Shown here: positions 18,613-27,754 of the stretch, piece after piece
Layout: each line of letters opens with the position of its first letter
Position numbering within the stretch: position 1 is the first letter of the stretch
Origin: Reinekea blandensis MED297
GTDB lineage: Bacteria; Pseudomonadota; Gammaproteobacteria; Pseudomonadales; Natronospirillaceae
Direction: 5' to 3'
NCBI RefSeq assembly: GCF_000153185.1
Contig: NZ_CH724149.1
Location: forward strand, 510,789 to 574,788
DNA length: 64,000 nt
The notes under the pieces: model-generated
Seen by the model: only the letters and a program-made list of their open reading frames with translations
Told to the model about the DNA's origin: nothing
Database searches by the model: none
Made by a program: the position numbers and the translations under genes

Positions 18613-18804
18613 GACTAAACGAGTTTTGAAAAACGGTGGGGAAGAGCGTTTCAGCTCCCGACAGATCGGTAACACCGGGCTGTCGTCTGAATCGAGAGAG
18701 CCCTGCTAGGGGATAACTGACAAGGCGCGGATGCGGCAATGCTCAGTCTCTGATTCAGTAAATTCCTGTTCTGACAGGTCACAAACACAGTAAATCTTCA
18801 GAAC
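18587..18804 (-). ncRNA. Candidate small RNA or attenuator leader upstream of chitinase
   Basis: A minus-strand promoter-like pair (TTGTGA at 18834-18839, 17-base spacer, TACTAT at 18811-18816) would start a transcript near 18804 that ends at the terminator at 18587, about 218 nt. The predicted RNA begins with half of a perfect 10-bp inverted repeat (18798-18807 with 18765-18774), and other short stems follow (CGACAG/CTGTCG around 18662-18686). No significant coding frame fits. It does not match a riboswitch class I could recognise. Confidence 0.35.
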
Positions 18805-18891
18805 AGGGCCATAGTAGGCAGTTGACCGCATGGTCACAAACGATTAATTTTAACGCTATGGTTGAATTAAATTCACTTGTTAGGGTAATGC

Positions 18892-19782
18892 ATGCGACTG
18901 CCACCACTTAAGTCTCTGCAAGCGTTTGAAGCTGCAGGCCGCACCGAGAGCTTTCAGGAAGCTGCAAATGAACTGAATGTTACGCCTTCAGCGATCAGTC
19001 ATCAGGTTAAGTCACTTGAGGAATATTTAGGTATACAGCTGTTTGAGCGCAAAACCCGGAAAGTGACTCTGACGTTGACGGGTGAGGTCTATCTGGAGTC
19101 AATAGCCGGTGCGTTTCAAACCATGGAATCGGCCACCCGACGGCTGATGGTTGGTCAGGGCGGGGATGAACTGAAGCTTGCTGTGGCTCCGGCGTTTCTG
19201 GAGCGCTGGTTGTTGCCCCGGTTTCAGGATTTCACCGAGCGTTATCCTGACATTGAAATGGACATTCATAGCTCCATTGGTGAGATCGATTTTGCACAAT
19301 CGGATATCGACATGGCGGTGTATTTCGGGGATGGCCAGTGGTCGGGTATCGACTGTCAGTTCCTGCGTTCTTCCTATCTGGTGCCGGTGTGTTCTCCCTA
19401 CCTGCTCGAACAGGAGCGGGTGATGGAGCCGGAAGATCTGTTGAAGTTCCGCCTGCTGTCCGTGCGAAAGCGTCCGGAAGAATGGCCGCAGTGGTTCCAG
19501 TTAACCGACACGCCCTACCAACCTTCGCAAGGGACGATCAGTTTTTCCAATGGGATGAACACGGCCAATGCCGCCACCCGGGGGTTGGGCGTGGCGCTGA
19601 CCGATCCGTCGTTGGTCAGTGAGGAAATTGAAAACGGTGATCTCATGGTGCCGATCGATATCATGATGCAACAATCGAAGTCTTTTTATCTGGTGACTCA
19701 GAAAAACCGACCATTTTCATCAGCGATGTCGGCCTTTCAGCAATGGATTACGCAACGAATGGCCATGGATGTCTCAATGTGA
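18892..19782 (+). CDS. LysR-family regulator, GcvA-like
   Basis: 296 aa. The N-terminal winged helix-turn-helix (RLPPLKSLQAFEAAGRTESF, then SAISHQVKSLE near 37-47) and the periplasmic-binding-like effector domain follow the GcvA pattern, including the final aromatic-rich region. Relatives control glycine cleavage, beta-lactamase or amino-acid genes; no gcv genes are here. It is divergent from the chitinase and candidate ncRNA, about 90 bases from the latter's promoter, so it may regulate them. AGGG precedes the ATG by seven bases. Confidence 0.87.
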   Translation: MRLPPLKSLQAFEAAGRTESFQEAANELNVTPSAISHQVKSLEEYLGIQLFERKTRKVTLTLTGEVYLESIAGAFQTMESATRRLMVGQGGDELKLAVAPAFLERWLLPRFQDFTERYPDIEMDIHSSIGEIDFAQSDIDMAVYFGDGQWSGIDCQFLRSSYLVPVCSPYLLEQERVMEPEDLLKFRLLSVRKRPEEWPQWFQLTDTPYQPSQGTISFSNGMNTANAATRGLGVALTDPSLVSEEIENGDLMVPIDIMMQQSKSFYLVTQKNRPFSSAMSAFQQWITQRMAMDVSM

Positions 19783-19876
19783 ACCGCCGCTAAATCATTC
19801 GTTTGGCTTTGTTATCAAACAGACATGTTCGGAAACTACACTATACTGAGGTCAGGCGATTAACCTTTGAACTCAG

Positions 19877-20341
19877 ATGAGTCTTAAAACTGTTTCTTGG
19901 AAACTCTATAACCGTGCGCAATGGAGTTTGGCGCAACACATTTCCCGTTTGTCCAAGCTGCTGTTGCGGAACAGCCCGGATGAGTACGTCATTCTTAAAA
20001 TTATCTGTACGTTTACCAATGGCGATGTTCAAACTTACGACGTGAATCGACGACTCGATCCGGAGCGAAGCCGGGAGATCGTTCGGTTTCTGAAAAAGCA
20101 CGAAGCAGAGTTGAGCTTTTTTTACGTGCAGTTTATTAACTTTTCCCGACGTGAAAACATCCGCATGTCACTGTCTGGTTTGGCCCCATTCGAGACGCTC
20201 GATCTGATCAGTGAAAATACGCCGAACTGGTTGCATGAGCTGGTGAACCGACGCTTTGAACGGGAGATCAGCTGGCGGCATAAAGCCTGGAGCTATCTGT
20301 ATAATCACCGGCCGTTCCGGCACAGCCTGAGCCGACACTGA
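19877..20341 (+). CDS. Hypothetical protein
   Basis: 154 aa, not recognised. It is basic, without signal peptide or TM segment, and has an alternating strand/helix pattern in the middle (YVILKIICTFTNGDVQTYDV) followed by charged helices and an Arg/His-rich end. It starts 94 bases after the LysR gene and is followed after 72 bases by a BASS transporter in the same direction. Composition matches the surrounding chromosome, so it is probably a real lineage-specific gene. Confidence 0.65.
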   Translation: MSLKTVSWKLYNRAQWSLAQHISRLSKLLLRNSPDEYVILKIICTFTNGDVQTYDVNRRLDPERSREIVRFLKKHEAELSFFYVQFINFSRRENIRMSLSGLAPFETLDLISENTPNWLHELVNRRFEREISWRHKAWSYLYNHRPFRHSLSRH

Positions 20342-20413
20342 CCGCCGGGCTGGCGTTGCAAAACCCCGGTTTGCTGTTACCCTGCAAAATAAAAACGAGA
20401 AAGGTTGTACGTT

Positions 20414-21316
20414 TTGCTCGATACCGTTCAAATCCATTTCAATCCGGATTCATTTGCGCTGCTTAACGGGCTGTTGGCGTTAATGATGTTCGGCGCCTCC
20501 TTGTCTGTCCGGGTGGATGACTTCCGTTACCTGTTGCGCGCACCTAAAGCGCCGTTGATCGGACTGGTCAGTCAGTTTGTTTTGCTGCCTGCGATTACCT
20601 TTGTTGTTACCCAATGGCTCAATGTCGATCCATCTATGGCCCTGGGGATGATTCTAGTGGCCTCGTGTCCGGGTGGCAGTTTTTCGAACATCATGACTTG
20701 GCTTTCGCGGGGACACCTGGCGACCTCTGTATCCATGACCGGCATCTCCACGGTGGCCGCGCTCATCATGACGCCGTTTAACTTTGCGTTTTACGCAGGT
20801 CTTGATCCGCAAACCGCACAGCTATTGGCCAACATCTCGGTCGCGCCGCTGGATATCATGAAGCTGATTCTGGTGGTATTGGTGTTGCCTTTGGCTGGTG
20901 GCATGTTCGTGGGGCGAGCTTTTCCGACGGTGTCGTCTCGCCTGGACACGCCGTTCCGCTGGCTCTCGATGTTGCTGTTTTTTGGGTTTGTCGGTATTGC
21001 CTTCAGCTCAAACGGGGAAATTTTTCTTGAGCACGCGCATAAGTTCATCGGGTTGGTGATATTGCATAACGCTTTGGCATTGGGGTTAGGTTATCTGAGC
21101 AGTCGCCTGATGAAATTACCCGAAGACCAGACCCGGGCCGTTACCCTGGAAGTCGGGATTCAGAACTCCGGCTTGGGTCTGATCATTCTGTTTAACTTCT
21201 ATCCGGACCTCGGGGGTATGTTGATCATTACTGCCTTTTGGGGTGTCTGGCACCTGGTGTCGGGTCTGAGCCTGTCACTGTTCTGGTCACGTCGTCCGGC
21301 GTTGACGGCCAGTTGA
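20414..21316 (+). CDS. Bile acid:sodium symporter (BASS) family transporter, copy 1
   Basis: 300 aa with about ten TM segments. The start is placed at a TTG at 20414, nine bases after GAGAAAGG. This aligns exactly with the ATG start of the paralog at 54659-55576 (both begin ML, two residues, then VQI). Family segments ASCPGGSFSNIMTWLSRGHLATSVSMT and TLEVGIQNSGLGL are conserved. It likely imports an organic anion with Na+. Its 3' end overlaps the convergent acyltransferase gene by 30 bases. Confidence 0.85.
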   Translation: MLDTVQIHFNPDSFALLNGLLALMMFGASLSVRVDDFRYLLRAPKAPLIGLVSQFVLLPAITFVVTQWLNVDPSMALGMILVASCPGGSFSNIMTWLSRGHLATSVSMTGISTVAALIMTPFNFAFYAGLDPQTAQLLANISVAPLDIMKLILVVLVLPLAGGMFVGRAFPTVSSRLDTPFRWLSMLLFFGFVGIAFSSNGEIFLEHAHKFIGLVILHNALALGLGYLSSRLMKLPEDQTRAVTLEVGIQNSGLGLIILFNFYPDLGGMLIITAFWGVWHLVSGLSLSLFWSRRPALTAS

Positions 21317-22102
21317 AATATCGGCGCTGAGTTTATCGAAATGCGCCTGCAGCCATTGCGTCTGTTCTCGAACATCGCCTTGCGGTAACTGATCCGGGTG
21401 GACGACATCGAGGATGTGCATGTGCAGCTTTTGGGTGCGGAAAAACCGATAGCTCCATACCTGGGCCAGAGCCCGAACGACCGGATGAATCCGCTGGCCG
21501 ATCTGCCGCCATGTGGAATGACGTACATCGACATAGACCAGCACAATCGGTGCCTCCGCTGCCGTGGCAATGCGCACGGTACCGGTTTTCCAGGGCAGGT
21601 CTTCCGCTGGTTTCCAGACCGGATTGGACAGGCTCAATCGTCCAGCCGACGAGATGCCCAGTCGACCGCCATTACGGACAAACTCAGACGATTGTTCGGT
21701 AATTTGTGCACCCTGATCAGAACGCCGTTCCGCGTCAATTTTAATAAACAGAAACAGTCGCCGAATGGGCTTGAACACCGAGATGAAATGCCGACCGATA
21801 ATCCGGCAATCGTTGCCGTGTTTGCTGCCCAGCCATACCGCGCCCAGCCCATCGAAAAAGCCATGCGGGTGGTTGATGGCAATCACACAGCCGCCTTCTT
21901 TCGGCAAGCGTTCTTCGTTGAACACGCGAACATCGAATTGATTGCGGTTGAATATCCGATTCAGCAACTCGTGCGTGGAGGGGTGATCTTTCTGCATGTG
22001 CGCCAGCAGGTTCAGAATCCAGGTCAGACCGAGAATCCGAAACAGAATGACGCGTACCGATTTGGGCCAGTTTTCCAACAACATAATAAAAGCGTAGACC
22101 AA
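21287..22102 (-). CDS. PlsC-type acyltransferase
   Basis: 271 aa. The motif INHPHGFFDG near residue 55 is the acyltransferase HxxxxD-type motif in the spaced form NHPxGxxD seen in OlsB/hemolysin-like members. A second block (RHFISVF to FIKID) and a third (ISSAGRLS, where the family has EGTRS) are recognisable. It probably transfers an acyl chain to a glycerol-phosphate or amino-lipid acceptor at the inner membrane. It precedes nothing on the same strand and follows the PadR gene by 63 bases, so it may belong to that operon. Confidence 0.72.
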   Translation of the reverse strand: MVYAFIMLLENWPKSVRVILFRILGLTWILNLLAHMQKDHPSTHELLNRIFNRNQFDVRVFNEERLPKEGGCVIAINHPHGFFDGLGAVWLGSKHGNDCRIIGRHFISVFKPIRRLFLFIKIDAERRSDQGAQITEQSSEFVRNGGRLGISSAGRLSLSNPVWKPAEDLPWKTGTVRIATAAEAPIVLVYVDVRHSTWRQIGQRIHPVVRALAQVWSYRFFRTQKLHMHILDVVHPDQLPQGDVREQTQWLQAHFDKLSADISTGRQRRTT

Positions 22103-22165
22103 GTGCGTTCAAAAGCCGGCCACTATAGCAGAGGCGACGAACACGATCAGCCGTCATCTGACCGA

Positions 22166-22708
22166 TCAGATTGGAAAGTGAGCTTGGTAATCGTCGAGTG
22201 TTTCCTGCATCCATCCGATACAGAAGCGTGTGTAATCGAGTCCGAACTTCAGCGTGCGCAGTTGAAACCAGGCTTGGTGTTGCCAGGCTTCGGGGACCGT
22301 TTCCTGTTCGAGCCGGGTTTGCAGGTTTGCCATCACGCTCGCCTGCCGCGTCAGTTCTTCGATGTAATCCTGCAGTTGAGTGGACACATCCTGCGGCTGG
22401 TGGCCGAGAAAAAACAGTCGCAGGATGGCTTCATCTTTAATTGTGGACAGCTTGAGCGGTTCGCTGATCCACGCCTGGAACGTCTGGGCGCCAGCCTCGG
22501 TTCGGGCATAGAGTTTCTTCTCCCGTTTGCCCTGAGAGACCGTCCGCACGGTCACCCAGCCGTTTTTTTCCAGTTTTTTCAGGGCCGGGTGAATGCTGCC
22601 CGTGCTGGCGTTATAAAAGAAGGCCGTACTCTGTTCCATCGCCTTTCGCAGATCGTAGAGCGACAGTTCAGAAAAGCTCAGCAGTCCCAGTATGATTTTG
22701 TCTTGCAC
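22166..22708 (-). CDS. PadR-family transcriptional regulator
   Basis: 180 aa. An N-terminal PadR winged helix (residues 1-75: LGLLSFSELSLYDLRKAME, then GSIHPALKKLEKNGWV and REKKLYARTEAG) is followed by the Vir_act_alpha_C helical dimerisation region. It overlaps the 3' end of the lipoprotein hydrolase gene by 41 bases and is translated with it. PadR proteins usually repress their own operon; palindromic sequences upstream of the hydrolase gene are candidate operators. Confidence 0.88.
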   Translation of the reverse strand: MQDKIILGLLSFSELSLYDLRKAMEQSTAFFYNASTGSIHPALKKLEKNGWVTVRTVSQGKREKKLYARTEAGAQTFQAWISEPLKLSTIKDEAILRLFFLGHQPQDVSTQLQDYIEELTRQASVMANLQTRLEQETVPEAWQHQAWFQLRTLKFGLDYTRFCIGWMQETLDDYQAHFPI

Positions 22709-23855
22709 AGAGGGTGTCGGGTTCCGTGATGGTGGACAGGTGCTGACGATAATAGGTCAGGATGTCCTGGTTCAGTTCGTTCCAGAACACTTTACCGTCG
22801 ACCGACCCTAAAAGGCCAGCCCATTTCAGTGGCGGGACATGATTGAGGTCGGTGAAGTTCATGTGCGCGGCACCGGTAAAGGTTCGCTCGCTCGCGTTGG
22901 GATTGTTTTGTATCCAGCCAGCATTCATGCCCTCACCGGAAACAGTGGTCTTACCGTAGCGGGTGTCGGTGCCGTTGAGATAGCGAATCGTGGGTGTGTC
23001 GTGGATCAGCTCAAGGCCATAGGTAAACTGCGGCACGTCCATCACTATGGTGGGCCGGTGCTGTTCCGTTCGATGTGTAACGACGCCGGACACGGCACCG
23101 CCGAAGCTGTGTCCGAGCAGACCGATGTTCGTGGTGTCGAGGTGGCTGATCAGGCTTGCGGGTAATTGCTCACTACTGCTGTCGAGCAGCGTTAACAGGT
23201 GTTCGGTGTCCGCCACCCAACGTTGAAAGTTATCCTGCAACGGTTGGTAATCCGGACGAGCTTCCAGGGCCGCAACAGCGTCGCGAAACGCAGCCGGTGT
23301 TTGGCTGTCGCGAATAGAGGTCAGTTGCCGGGCGATGGCGGCGAGGTCTTCCTCGGTGGGCTCCGGTGTGTTGAGCACATCGTCACTTTGTCGGTGAAGC
23401 TGGCCGGAGGCGTCCTGAACGATGGCGCTGTCGCCGGGATGATTCAAACTCAACACAACGAATCCGGCTTCCGCCAGTGTTTGCATCTGCGTCATGTTGG
23501 AGCGGGCAAAGGCCCCCCAGCCGTGGTTAAAAATCAGAACCGGATAGGCTCCCGGCGCGGGCGGGGCGTTGAGCCAGGAATCCGAAGGCGATTCTCCGCC
23601 CATCAGGAAGGCGGGAATGCCGTACTGTTGTGCCAGCACATCGTTCAACCAGTCCTCAGAGTAAGGCAGTGGTTGAGTGTCGAGGGTGTTACAGGTCGGA
23701 TACCAGGCATACACCTGATACCAATCGGTTTCGGTACGCTGAACATCAAAGCGTTGTACGCCGATCTGCGGCGATGATTGACTGATGTCGGGTTTGGGCT
23801 GGCTGGCACAGGCCGATAACAGCAGGGCGATGCTCAAGAGCAAGGGCAGGCGCAT
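22668..23855 (-). CDS. Alpha/beta-hydrolase lipoprotein (PAF-acetylhydrolase-like)
   Basis: 395 aa. The lipoprotein signal has lipobox LSAC (Cys16). The alpha/beta-hydrolase core shows FNHGWGAF (oxyanion region) and the nucleophile elbow GHSFGG near residue 245. A plausible Asp lies at VMDVPQ and a His at GAAHMNF. The layout resembles the platelet-activating factor acetylhydrolase/chlorophyllase-like esterases. It is presumably anchored in the outer membrane or on its inner face, where it cleaves an ester or lipid. It is the first gene of the operon with the PadR regulator. Confidence 0.8.
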   Translation of the reverse strand: MRLPLLLSIALLLSACASQPKPDISQSSPQIGVQRFDVQRTETDWYQVYAWYPTCNTLDTQPLPYSEDWLNDVLAQQYGIPAFLMGGESPSDSWLNAPPAPGAYPVLIFNHGWGAFARSNMTQMQTLAEAGFVVLSLNHPGDSAIVQDASGQLHRQSDDVLNTPEPTEEDLAAIARQLTSIRDSQTPAAFRDAVAALEARPDYQPLQDNFQRWVADTEHLLTLLDSSSEQLPASLISHLDTTNIGLLGHSFGGAVSGVVTHRTEQHRPTIVMDVPQFTYGLELIHDTPTIRYLNGTDTRYGKTTVSGEGMNAGWIQNNPNASERTFTGAAHMNFTDLNHVPPLKWAGLLGSVDGKVFWNELNQDILTYYRQHLSTITEPDTLCARQNHTGTAELF

Positions 23856-23873
23856 GGGTATATCCTATTTAAT

Positions 23874-23900
23874 TATCTTTTAGATATGTCTATTAGATAC
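23874..23900. promoter_or_regulatory. Candidate PadR operator upstream of hydrolase-padR operon
   Basis: Two adjacent palindromes are present: TATCTTTTAGATA (23874-23886, perfect arms TATCT/AGATA) and TCTATTAGA (23889-23897). They lie 19-45 bases before the hydrolase ATG, where a repressor would cover the promoter. Confidence 0.5.
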
Positions 23901-23949
23901 AAATAGCTTGTAAGGATCGACTGCCATTGGTCATGATTGAACGCTCAGT

Positions 23950-24801
23950 TTAGTGAGCGCGGAACTGCGCGCGGAACTGACGGGGCGTCAGGCCCTTCAG
24001 GGATTTAAACGTTTTGTTGAACTGAGCCAGGCTCTGATAGCCGACCTGTTGCGCGATGATGGCAATCTGGGTTTGGCTGGAAATCAGTTGTGAGCAGGCC
24101 TGCCCGATCCGTAAACGGGCAATGTATTGGCTCGGAGACAACCGGGTGTGGCGCTGAAACTGTCGCTGAAATGACGACACGCTCAGGTGCGTCATCGCCG
24201 CCAGTTCGGCCGCTGTCGGTGGGTTGGCATATTCGCGGTTAAGCCGATCAATGACCGGTTGCAGACGATCATCAGGCGGGGTGTGCAGAAAATGGCGACA
24301 CAGGGGCTGTGCCTCGGTATCTGTGTTCAGCATCTGGAGAATCTGCACAAAGGTCAGTAATCGCCGTTCCGGTTCAGCCTCGATCAGTTCCTGCAGGTCT
24401 GATCGGATGGCGGCACCGGTTTGGTTACTGAAGCGTAACGCCCCCCGGGCCCGATCGATCAGGTGTTGCAGATTCGACCATTCCGGGCACAGCGTGACCA
24501 GTTGCCGGAGCCAGGCTTCCGAAAACCAGACAACAAGGGCGGTGTGCGGTTTTGATGACGTCGGAGCACTGTCGGAATGCCAGGTGTGCGGCGTGTTAGG
24601 CCCGACCAGCACCAGATCGTCGTCCTGATAGGGCGCAATGCTGTCGCCGACGTATCTGTGCCCCTGACTGTTCAGTGTCAGGGTCAGCTCGTACTCCGGG
24701 TGCTGATGCCACTCAAACGGAATGCCGTCATCGAGCCGGCGATCCAGCACCGTGAGGCTTTGTTGCGGTGCTTTGCTGATGGTCTCTAGAAACGGTTTCA
24801 T
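23950..24801 (-). CDS. AraC-family regulator with N-terminal cupin
   Basis: 283 aa. The N-terminal cupin domain (WHQHPEYELTL near 31-41 and PNTPHTWHSD near 69-78) is followed by two helix-turn-helix motifs at the C-terminus (AAMTHLSVSSFQRQFQRH and IAIIAQQVGYQSLAQFNKTFKSLKG). Such regulators respond to a small organic ligand. The gene is divergent from the PhyH-family dioxygenase with a 128-base shared promoter region that contains a perfect 13-base inverted repeat, so control of that gene is likely. Confidence 0.88.
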   Translation of the reverse strand: MKPFLETISKAPQQSLTVLDRRLDDGIPFEWHQHPEYELTLTLNSQGHRYVGDSIAPYQDDDLVLVGPNTPHTWHSDSAPTSSKPHTALVVWFSEAWLRQLVTLCPEWSNLQHLIDRARGALRFSNQTGAAIRSDLQELIEAEPERRLLTFVQILQMLNTDTEAQPLCRHFLHTPPDDRLQPVIDRLNREYANPPTAAELAAMTHLSVSSFQRQFQRHTRLSPSQYIARLRIGQACSQLISSQTQIAIIAQQVGYQSLAQFNKTFKSLKGLTPRQFRAQFRAH

Positions 24802-24817
24802 CGTTCGTTATAAATAA

Positions 24818-24830
24818 TGCGATATTCGCA
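24818..24830. promoter_or_regulatory. Inverted repeat in araC/phyH divergent promoter
   Basis: The sequence TGCGATATTCGCA is a perfect TGCGA/TCGCA inverted repeat with a TAT centre. It is 17 bases from the AraC-type start and about 100 from the dioxygenase start, a position fitting an operator. Confidence 0.4.
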
Positions 24831-24929
24831 AGTATAGACGTACTTTTTGCGGTAATTACATCACTTTTGGTTGTTCAGCGCCATACACTGTCAGTTCTCA
24901 CGCATCGGAACCACGACTGGAGGCGACTG

Positions 24930-25865
24930 ATGACCGCGCAACCCAAACATCCCGGCGCCGTAGGGCCAGCCAAGCCCTTACACCAAATTATTAAAACGCA
25001 CCCGTTGCGGGTCATGACTGAGGATGACTGGCAACAGTGGATTACCCACGGTTATGTGGTTATCCGTAATCTGATACCAGCTTCGTTGATCGAACAGGTG
25101 CGACAGGCGGTGTGGGCCTTCGAAGAGATGGACCCGGATGATCCGACAACCTGGTCGAAACGCCAGCGCCGAGATCACAAAATGACCGAGCTGAACAACA
25201 CCGGTATGGTTGAGATGTATCATCACCCGGCGATGTGGCAGGTGCGTCAGCACCGCGCGATGTACGATCTGTTTGTTGATATCTGGGATCGGGAAGACCT
25301 TTGGGTGTCCATCGACCGGGCCAATCTGAACACGCCGAATCGAGGCCCCCGGGCGTTGACTGATGACCAGGGTTTCATTCATTTTGATGTCGACAGTTCC
25401 GCAACGCCGTTGCCGGTGTCGGTACAGGGGGTGTTGGCGTTGTCCGATCAGGATGCCGAAACCGGGGGCTTCCAGTGCGTGCCGGGGATTTTTCGTGATT
25501 TCGACTGGTGGCGCTCACATCAGCCAGCGGGCGTCGACCCTTACCATCCGGATGTGTCCGGTTATGACATTGCCCCGGTTCCGTTAAATGCCGGTGACAT
25601 GCTGGTGTTCAATGCACTGTTGCCTCATGGTGTGCGACCCAACGGTTCGATGAATCGAGCACGGATGGCGCAATATGTCTCGATGTTTCCGGCACAACCG
25701 GAAGATAGACGGTTGGTTGACGAGAGGATTCACCTTTGGGCTCACCGCCAGGCACCAGCCGGGGATGCGTTTCCGGGCGATCCGCGCGGCAAGGAAACCT
25801 TTGAGTATGGACCAGCCGAACTCTCCGCTTTAGGTCGCCGCTTGCTGGGCTTGGACGAGTGGTGA
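24930..25865 (+). CDS. Phytanoyl-CoA dioxygenase (PhyH) family protein
   Basis: 311 aa. The start at 24930 is preferred because GGAGG lies seven bases upstream; the in-frame codons before it lack a ribosome-binding site. Fe(II)/2-oxoglutarate ligands appear as HFD in FIHFDVD (near residue 151), the distal His in LLPHGVRPN (near 232) and an Arg in NRARMAQ. Family members hydroxylate CoA thioesters or small metabolites such as ectoine. The substrate here is unknown; the cupin-AraC regulator beside it suggests a catabolic inducer. Confidence 0.83.
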   Translation: MTAQPKHPGAVGPAKPLHQIIKTHPLRVMTEDDWQQWITHGYVVIRNLIPASLIEQVRQAVWAFEEMDPDDPTTWSKRQRRDHKMTELNNTGMVEMYHHPAMWQVRQHRAMYDLFVDIWDREDLWVSIDRANLNTPNRGPRALTDDQGFIHFDVDSSATPLPVSVQGVLALSDQDAETGGFQCVPGIFRDFDWWRSHQPAGVDPYHPDVSGYDIAPVPLNAGDMLVFNALLPHGVRPNGSMNRARMAQYVSMFPAQPEDRRLVDERIHLWAHRQAPAGDAFPGDPRGKETFEYGPAELSALGRRLLGLDEW

Positions 25866-25866
25866 C

Positions 25867-26721
25867 TTAAGAGGGGTCGGCCGGTGCATCGTTGACCAAT
25901 GAGACCGGCAGTGGACGGCTGTCCGAGCCGGTATAGAAACTGACATGCGGGAAGGGGATTTCGATGCCTTCCTGATCGAAGCGGATCTTAATGGCCTGCA
26001 GCATGTTGTTTTTCAGAGTCAGGAAGTTTTCCCGTTGGGCCCAGACGGAAAACTGAATGTCGATGGATGAGTTACCGAACCCGGAAAAGATAAACAGTGG
26101 TTTGGGTTCTTCCAAACACAGCGGTTCCTTTGCCGCGATGTCCATCAGGATGTCACGCACCCGTTCAATGTCTTCTCGGTAGGCCACACCCACTAAAAGA
26201 TCGGCTCGCCGGATCGGGTATTTGGTTAAGGTGGTGACTTCGGTTTTCAGCATGGTTTCGTTCGGAATGCGGACAAACAGGTTATCGAAGGTGCGCAGTT
26301 TGACCGACAGTAAATCGATGCTAATGACTTCGCCGGAAGTGGCATTTACGCGAATGATGTCGCCAATGGAAAAGGGGCGCTCCAGCATCAGAAACAAACC
26401 GCTGATCAGGTTCGACGCGGACGTCTGCGAGGCAAAACCCAGCGCGACCGTCAGGATACCGGCCGCACCGAGAATGACGTTCAGATCAAACCCGAGCTGA
26501 CTGAGCGCCGAAACACTGAGCAGTCCGAAAATGACATAAAATACCGCGCGTTTCAGAATCAAACGGCTGTGGGGGCTCAGCGCGGTCCCGGAAATTTTAA
26601 CCGCGGCGGTGCTCGCCAGTTTGCCGAGCACATAACCGGCCGTCAGCAACAGTATCGCCTGCAGTATTGAATACAGATGCGTGGACTCGATTAACTCATT
26701 CAAACGGGTCAGTACGTCCAT
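25867..26721 (-). CDS. MscS-family mechanosensitive channel
   Basis: 284 aa. Three N-terminal TM segments are followed by the conserved pore helix and beta domain: AAGILTVALGFASQTSASNLISGLFLMLERPFSIGDIIRV near 85-125 is typical MscS, and the cytoplasmic alpha/beta domain ends with PFPHVSFYTG. It protects against hypo-osmotic shock. It lies 33 bases after the DUF432 gene in the same direction, a common pairing. Confidence 0.92.
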   Translation of the reverse strand: MDVLTRLNELIESTHLYSILQAILLLTAGYVLGKLASTAAVKISGTALSPHSRLILKRAVFYVIFGLLSVSALSQLGFDLNVILGAAGILTVALGFASQTSASNLISGLFLMLERPFSIGDIIRVNATSGEVISIDLLSVKLRTFDNLFVRIPNETMLKTEVTTLTKYPIRRADLLVGVAYREDIERVRDILMDIAAKEPLCLEEPKPLFIFSGFGNSSIDIQFSVWAQRENFLTLKNNMLQAIKIRFDQEGIEIPFPHVSFYTGSDSRPLPVSLVNDAPADPS

Positions 26722-26754
26722 GGGTTCAGACTCCTCGGGAGGTCGGGGCGACGA

Positions 26755-27576
26755 TCATGCAAACAGACTGCTGAGATTACGCATCAGGGTGCGTCGTTCA
26801 CTGGGCAGTCGTGCGGTGTTGACCGGGGTGGGGTTTAAGTGGTCAAAGGGTGCACTCTGGGCAATGTCCACTTCAATGTCCCGGTCGTCGTTGCGGGTCA
26901 GCGTCAGTTGGTTGGTCCACAACTGGGCATTCTCGCCGGAATATAAGGTCAGCAGCGGAACGGGAATGTTAATACGCTCGAATGTCAGCACATCTTTCGC
27001 TTTGTTGATTACGTGAACCGGTGTGACAGCGCGGTGCTGACGCTGCTCGAGTAAGCTCAGATCCAGTCGCGCATCGGTGTATTTGGCGTAACACATTTCG
27101 CCTTCGCGGGTGCTGGGTCCGAACCAGGAGTCTGACGGTCGCCAGAACGGCAAGTCCAAAACCAGTGTTTGATTGGTGGTGGTCTTGGCGGTAAACCACA
27201 ATGGCGTACTGACGAAGAGCGTGGCGCTTTCACCGGGTAGCAGGTGCAACGTCGCTGATGGACTCACCACCATAAAGCGATCGGCCAGTGCTGGCAGAAT
27301 GTTCAGTTCGGTATGGCTGCGGTCCTGAATCAGACGAGTCAGGGTAAAGTGCGGCGAATACACTTCCTCGGGCTCATCGACTGACTCCGCCGGTCGCTTG
27401 TGGATGTACGCGGCCGACGATTCTTCCTGCTGTGGCCGGTCCCAGACTTTCCATTCGTTTGGATCCCGGCGGATGGTGATCGTGCGGTTTTCTAAGGCCC
27501 AGGTCCAGCCGGGCTGCTCCGCAAAGGTGTGAATGCCCCACCAGGGTAGGGCGGATCGGTTTTCCGTTGAACTCAA
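26755..27576 (-). CDS. DUF432 domain protein
   Basis: 273 aa. The open frame extends further upstream, but that part is antisense to the FAD oxidase start and reads as low-quality sequence. A TTG at 27576, eight bases after GGAG, gives a protein beginning just before the conserved WWGIHTFAEQPGWTW segment with NEWKVWDRP after it, as in DUF432 proteins. No TM or signal is seen. It is co-directional with and just upstream of the MscS channel gene, so it may assist channel function or osmotic adaptation; this is a gene-context inference. Confidence 0.68.
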   Translation of the reverse strand: MSSTENRSALPWWGIHTFAEQPGWTWALENRTITIRRDPNEWKVWDRPQQEESSAAYIHKRPAESVDEPEEVYSPHFTLTRLIQDRSHTELNILPALADRFMVVSPSATLHLLPGESATLFVSTPLWFTAKTTTNQTLVLDLPFWRPSDSWFGPSTREGEMCYAKYTDARLDLSLLEQRQHRAVTPVHVINKAKDVLTFERINIPVPLLTLYSGENAQLWTNQLTLTRNDDRDIEVDIAQSAPFDHLNPTPVNTARLPSERRTLMRNLSSLFA

Positions 27577-27754
27577 CGTACCGTCTCCATCGCAATAAAC
27601 TAAGACATAGCTGGTACTTTCGCACCCGGACCGGAGCAGTTCAAGTGTTGCTTTGGCTTCCCCGTGCATTTGGTTTGCCGTTCCAAGGTCGTAGGGACAG
27701 CTGGTTGAGTAATCAGTAAGCTGGAGACGAAACGTGATTGTCCGGAGCCTGAGA

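Noticed and set aside
18600-18700. A c-di-GMP (GEMM-I) riboswitch before the chitinase, as known in Vibrio
   Set aside because: A short GGTGTTACCGA-like piece is present, but the conserved GCAAAGCC core and tetraloop arrangement are missing.
18410-18739. A 109-residue open frame on the minus strand upstream of the chitinase gene
   Set aside because: It spans the terminator and candidate ncRNA, has no ribosome-binding site and reads as random composition.
21398-22729. A 443-residue open frame on the plus strand
   Set aside because: It is antisense to the acyltransferase and PadR genes, which have clear family motifs, and it has none itself.
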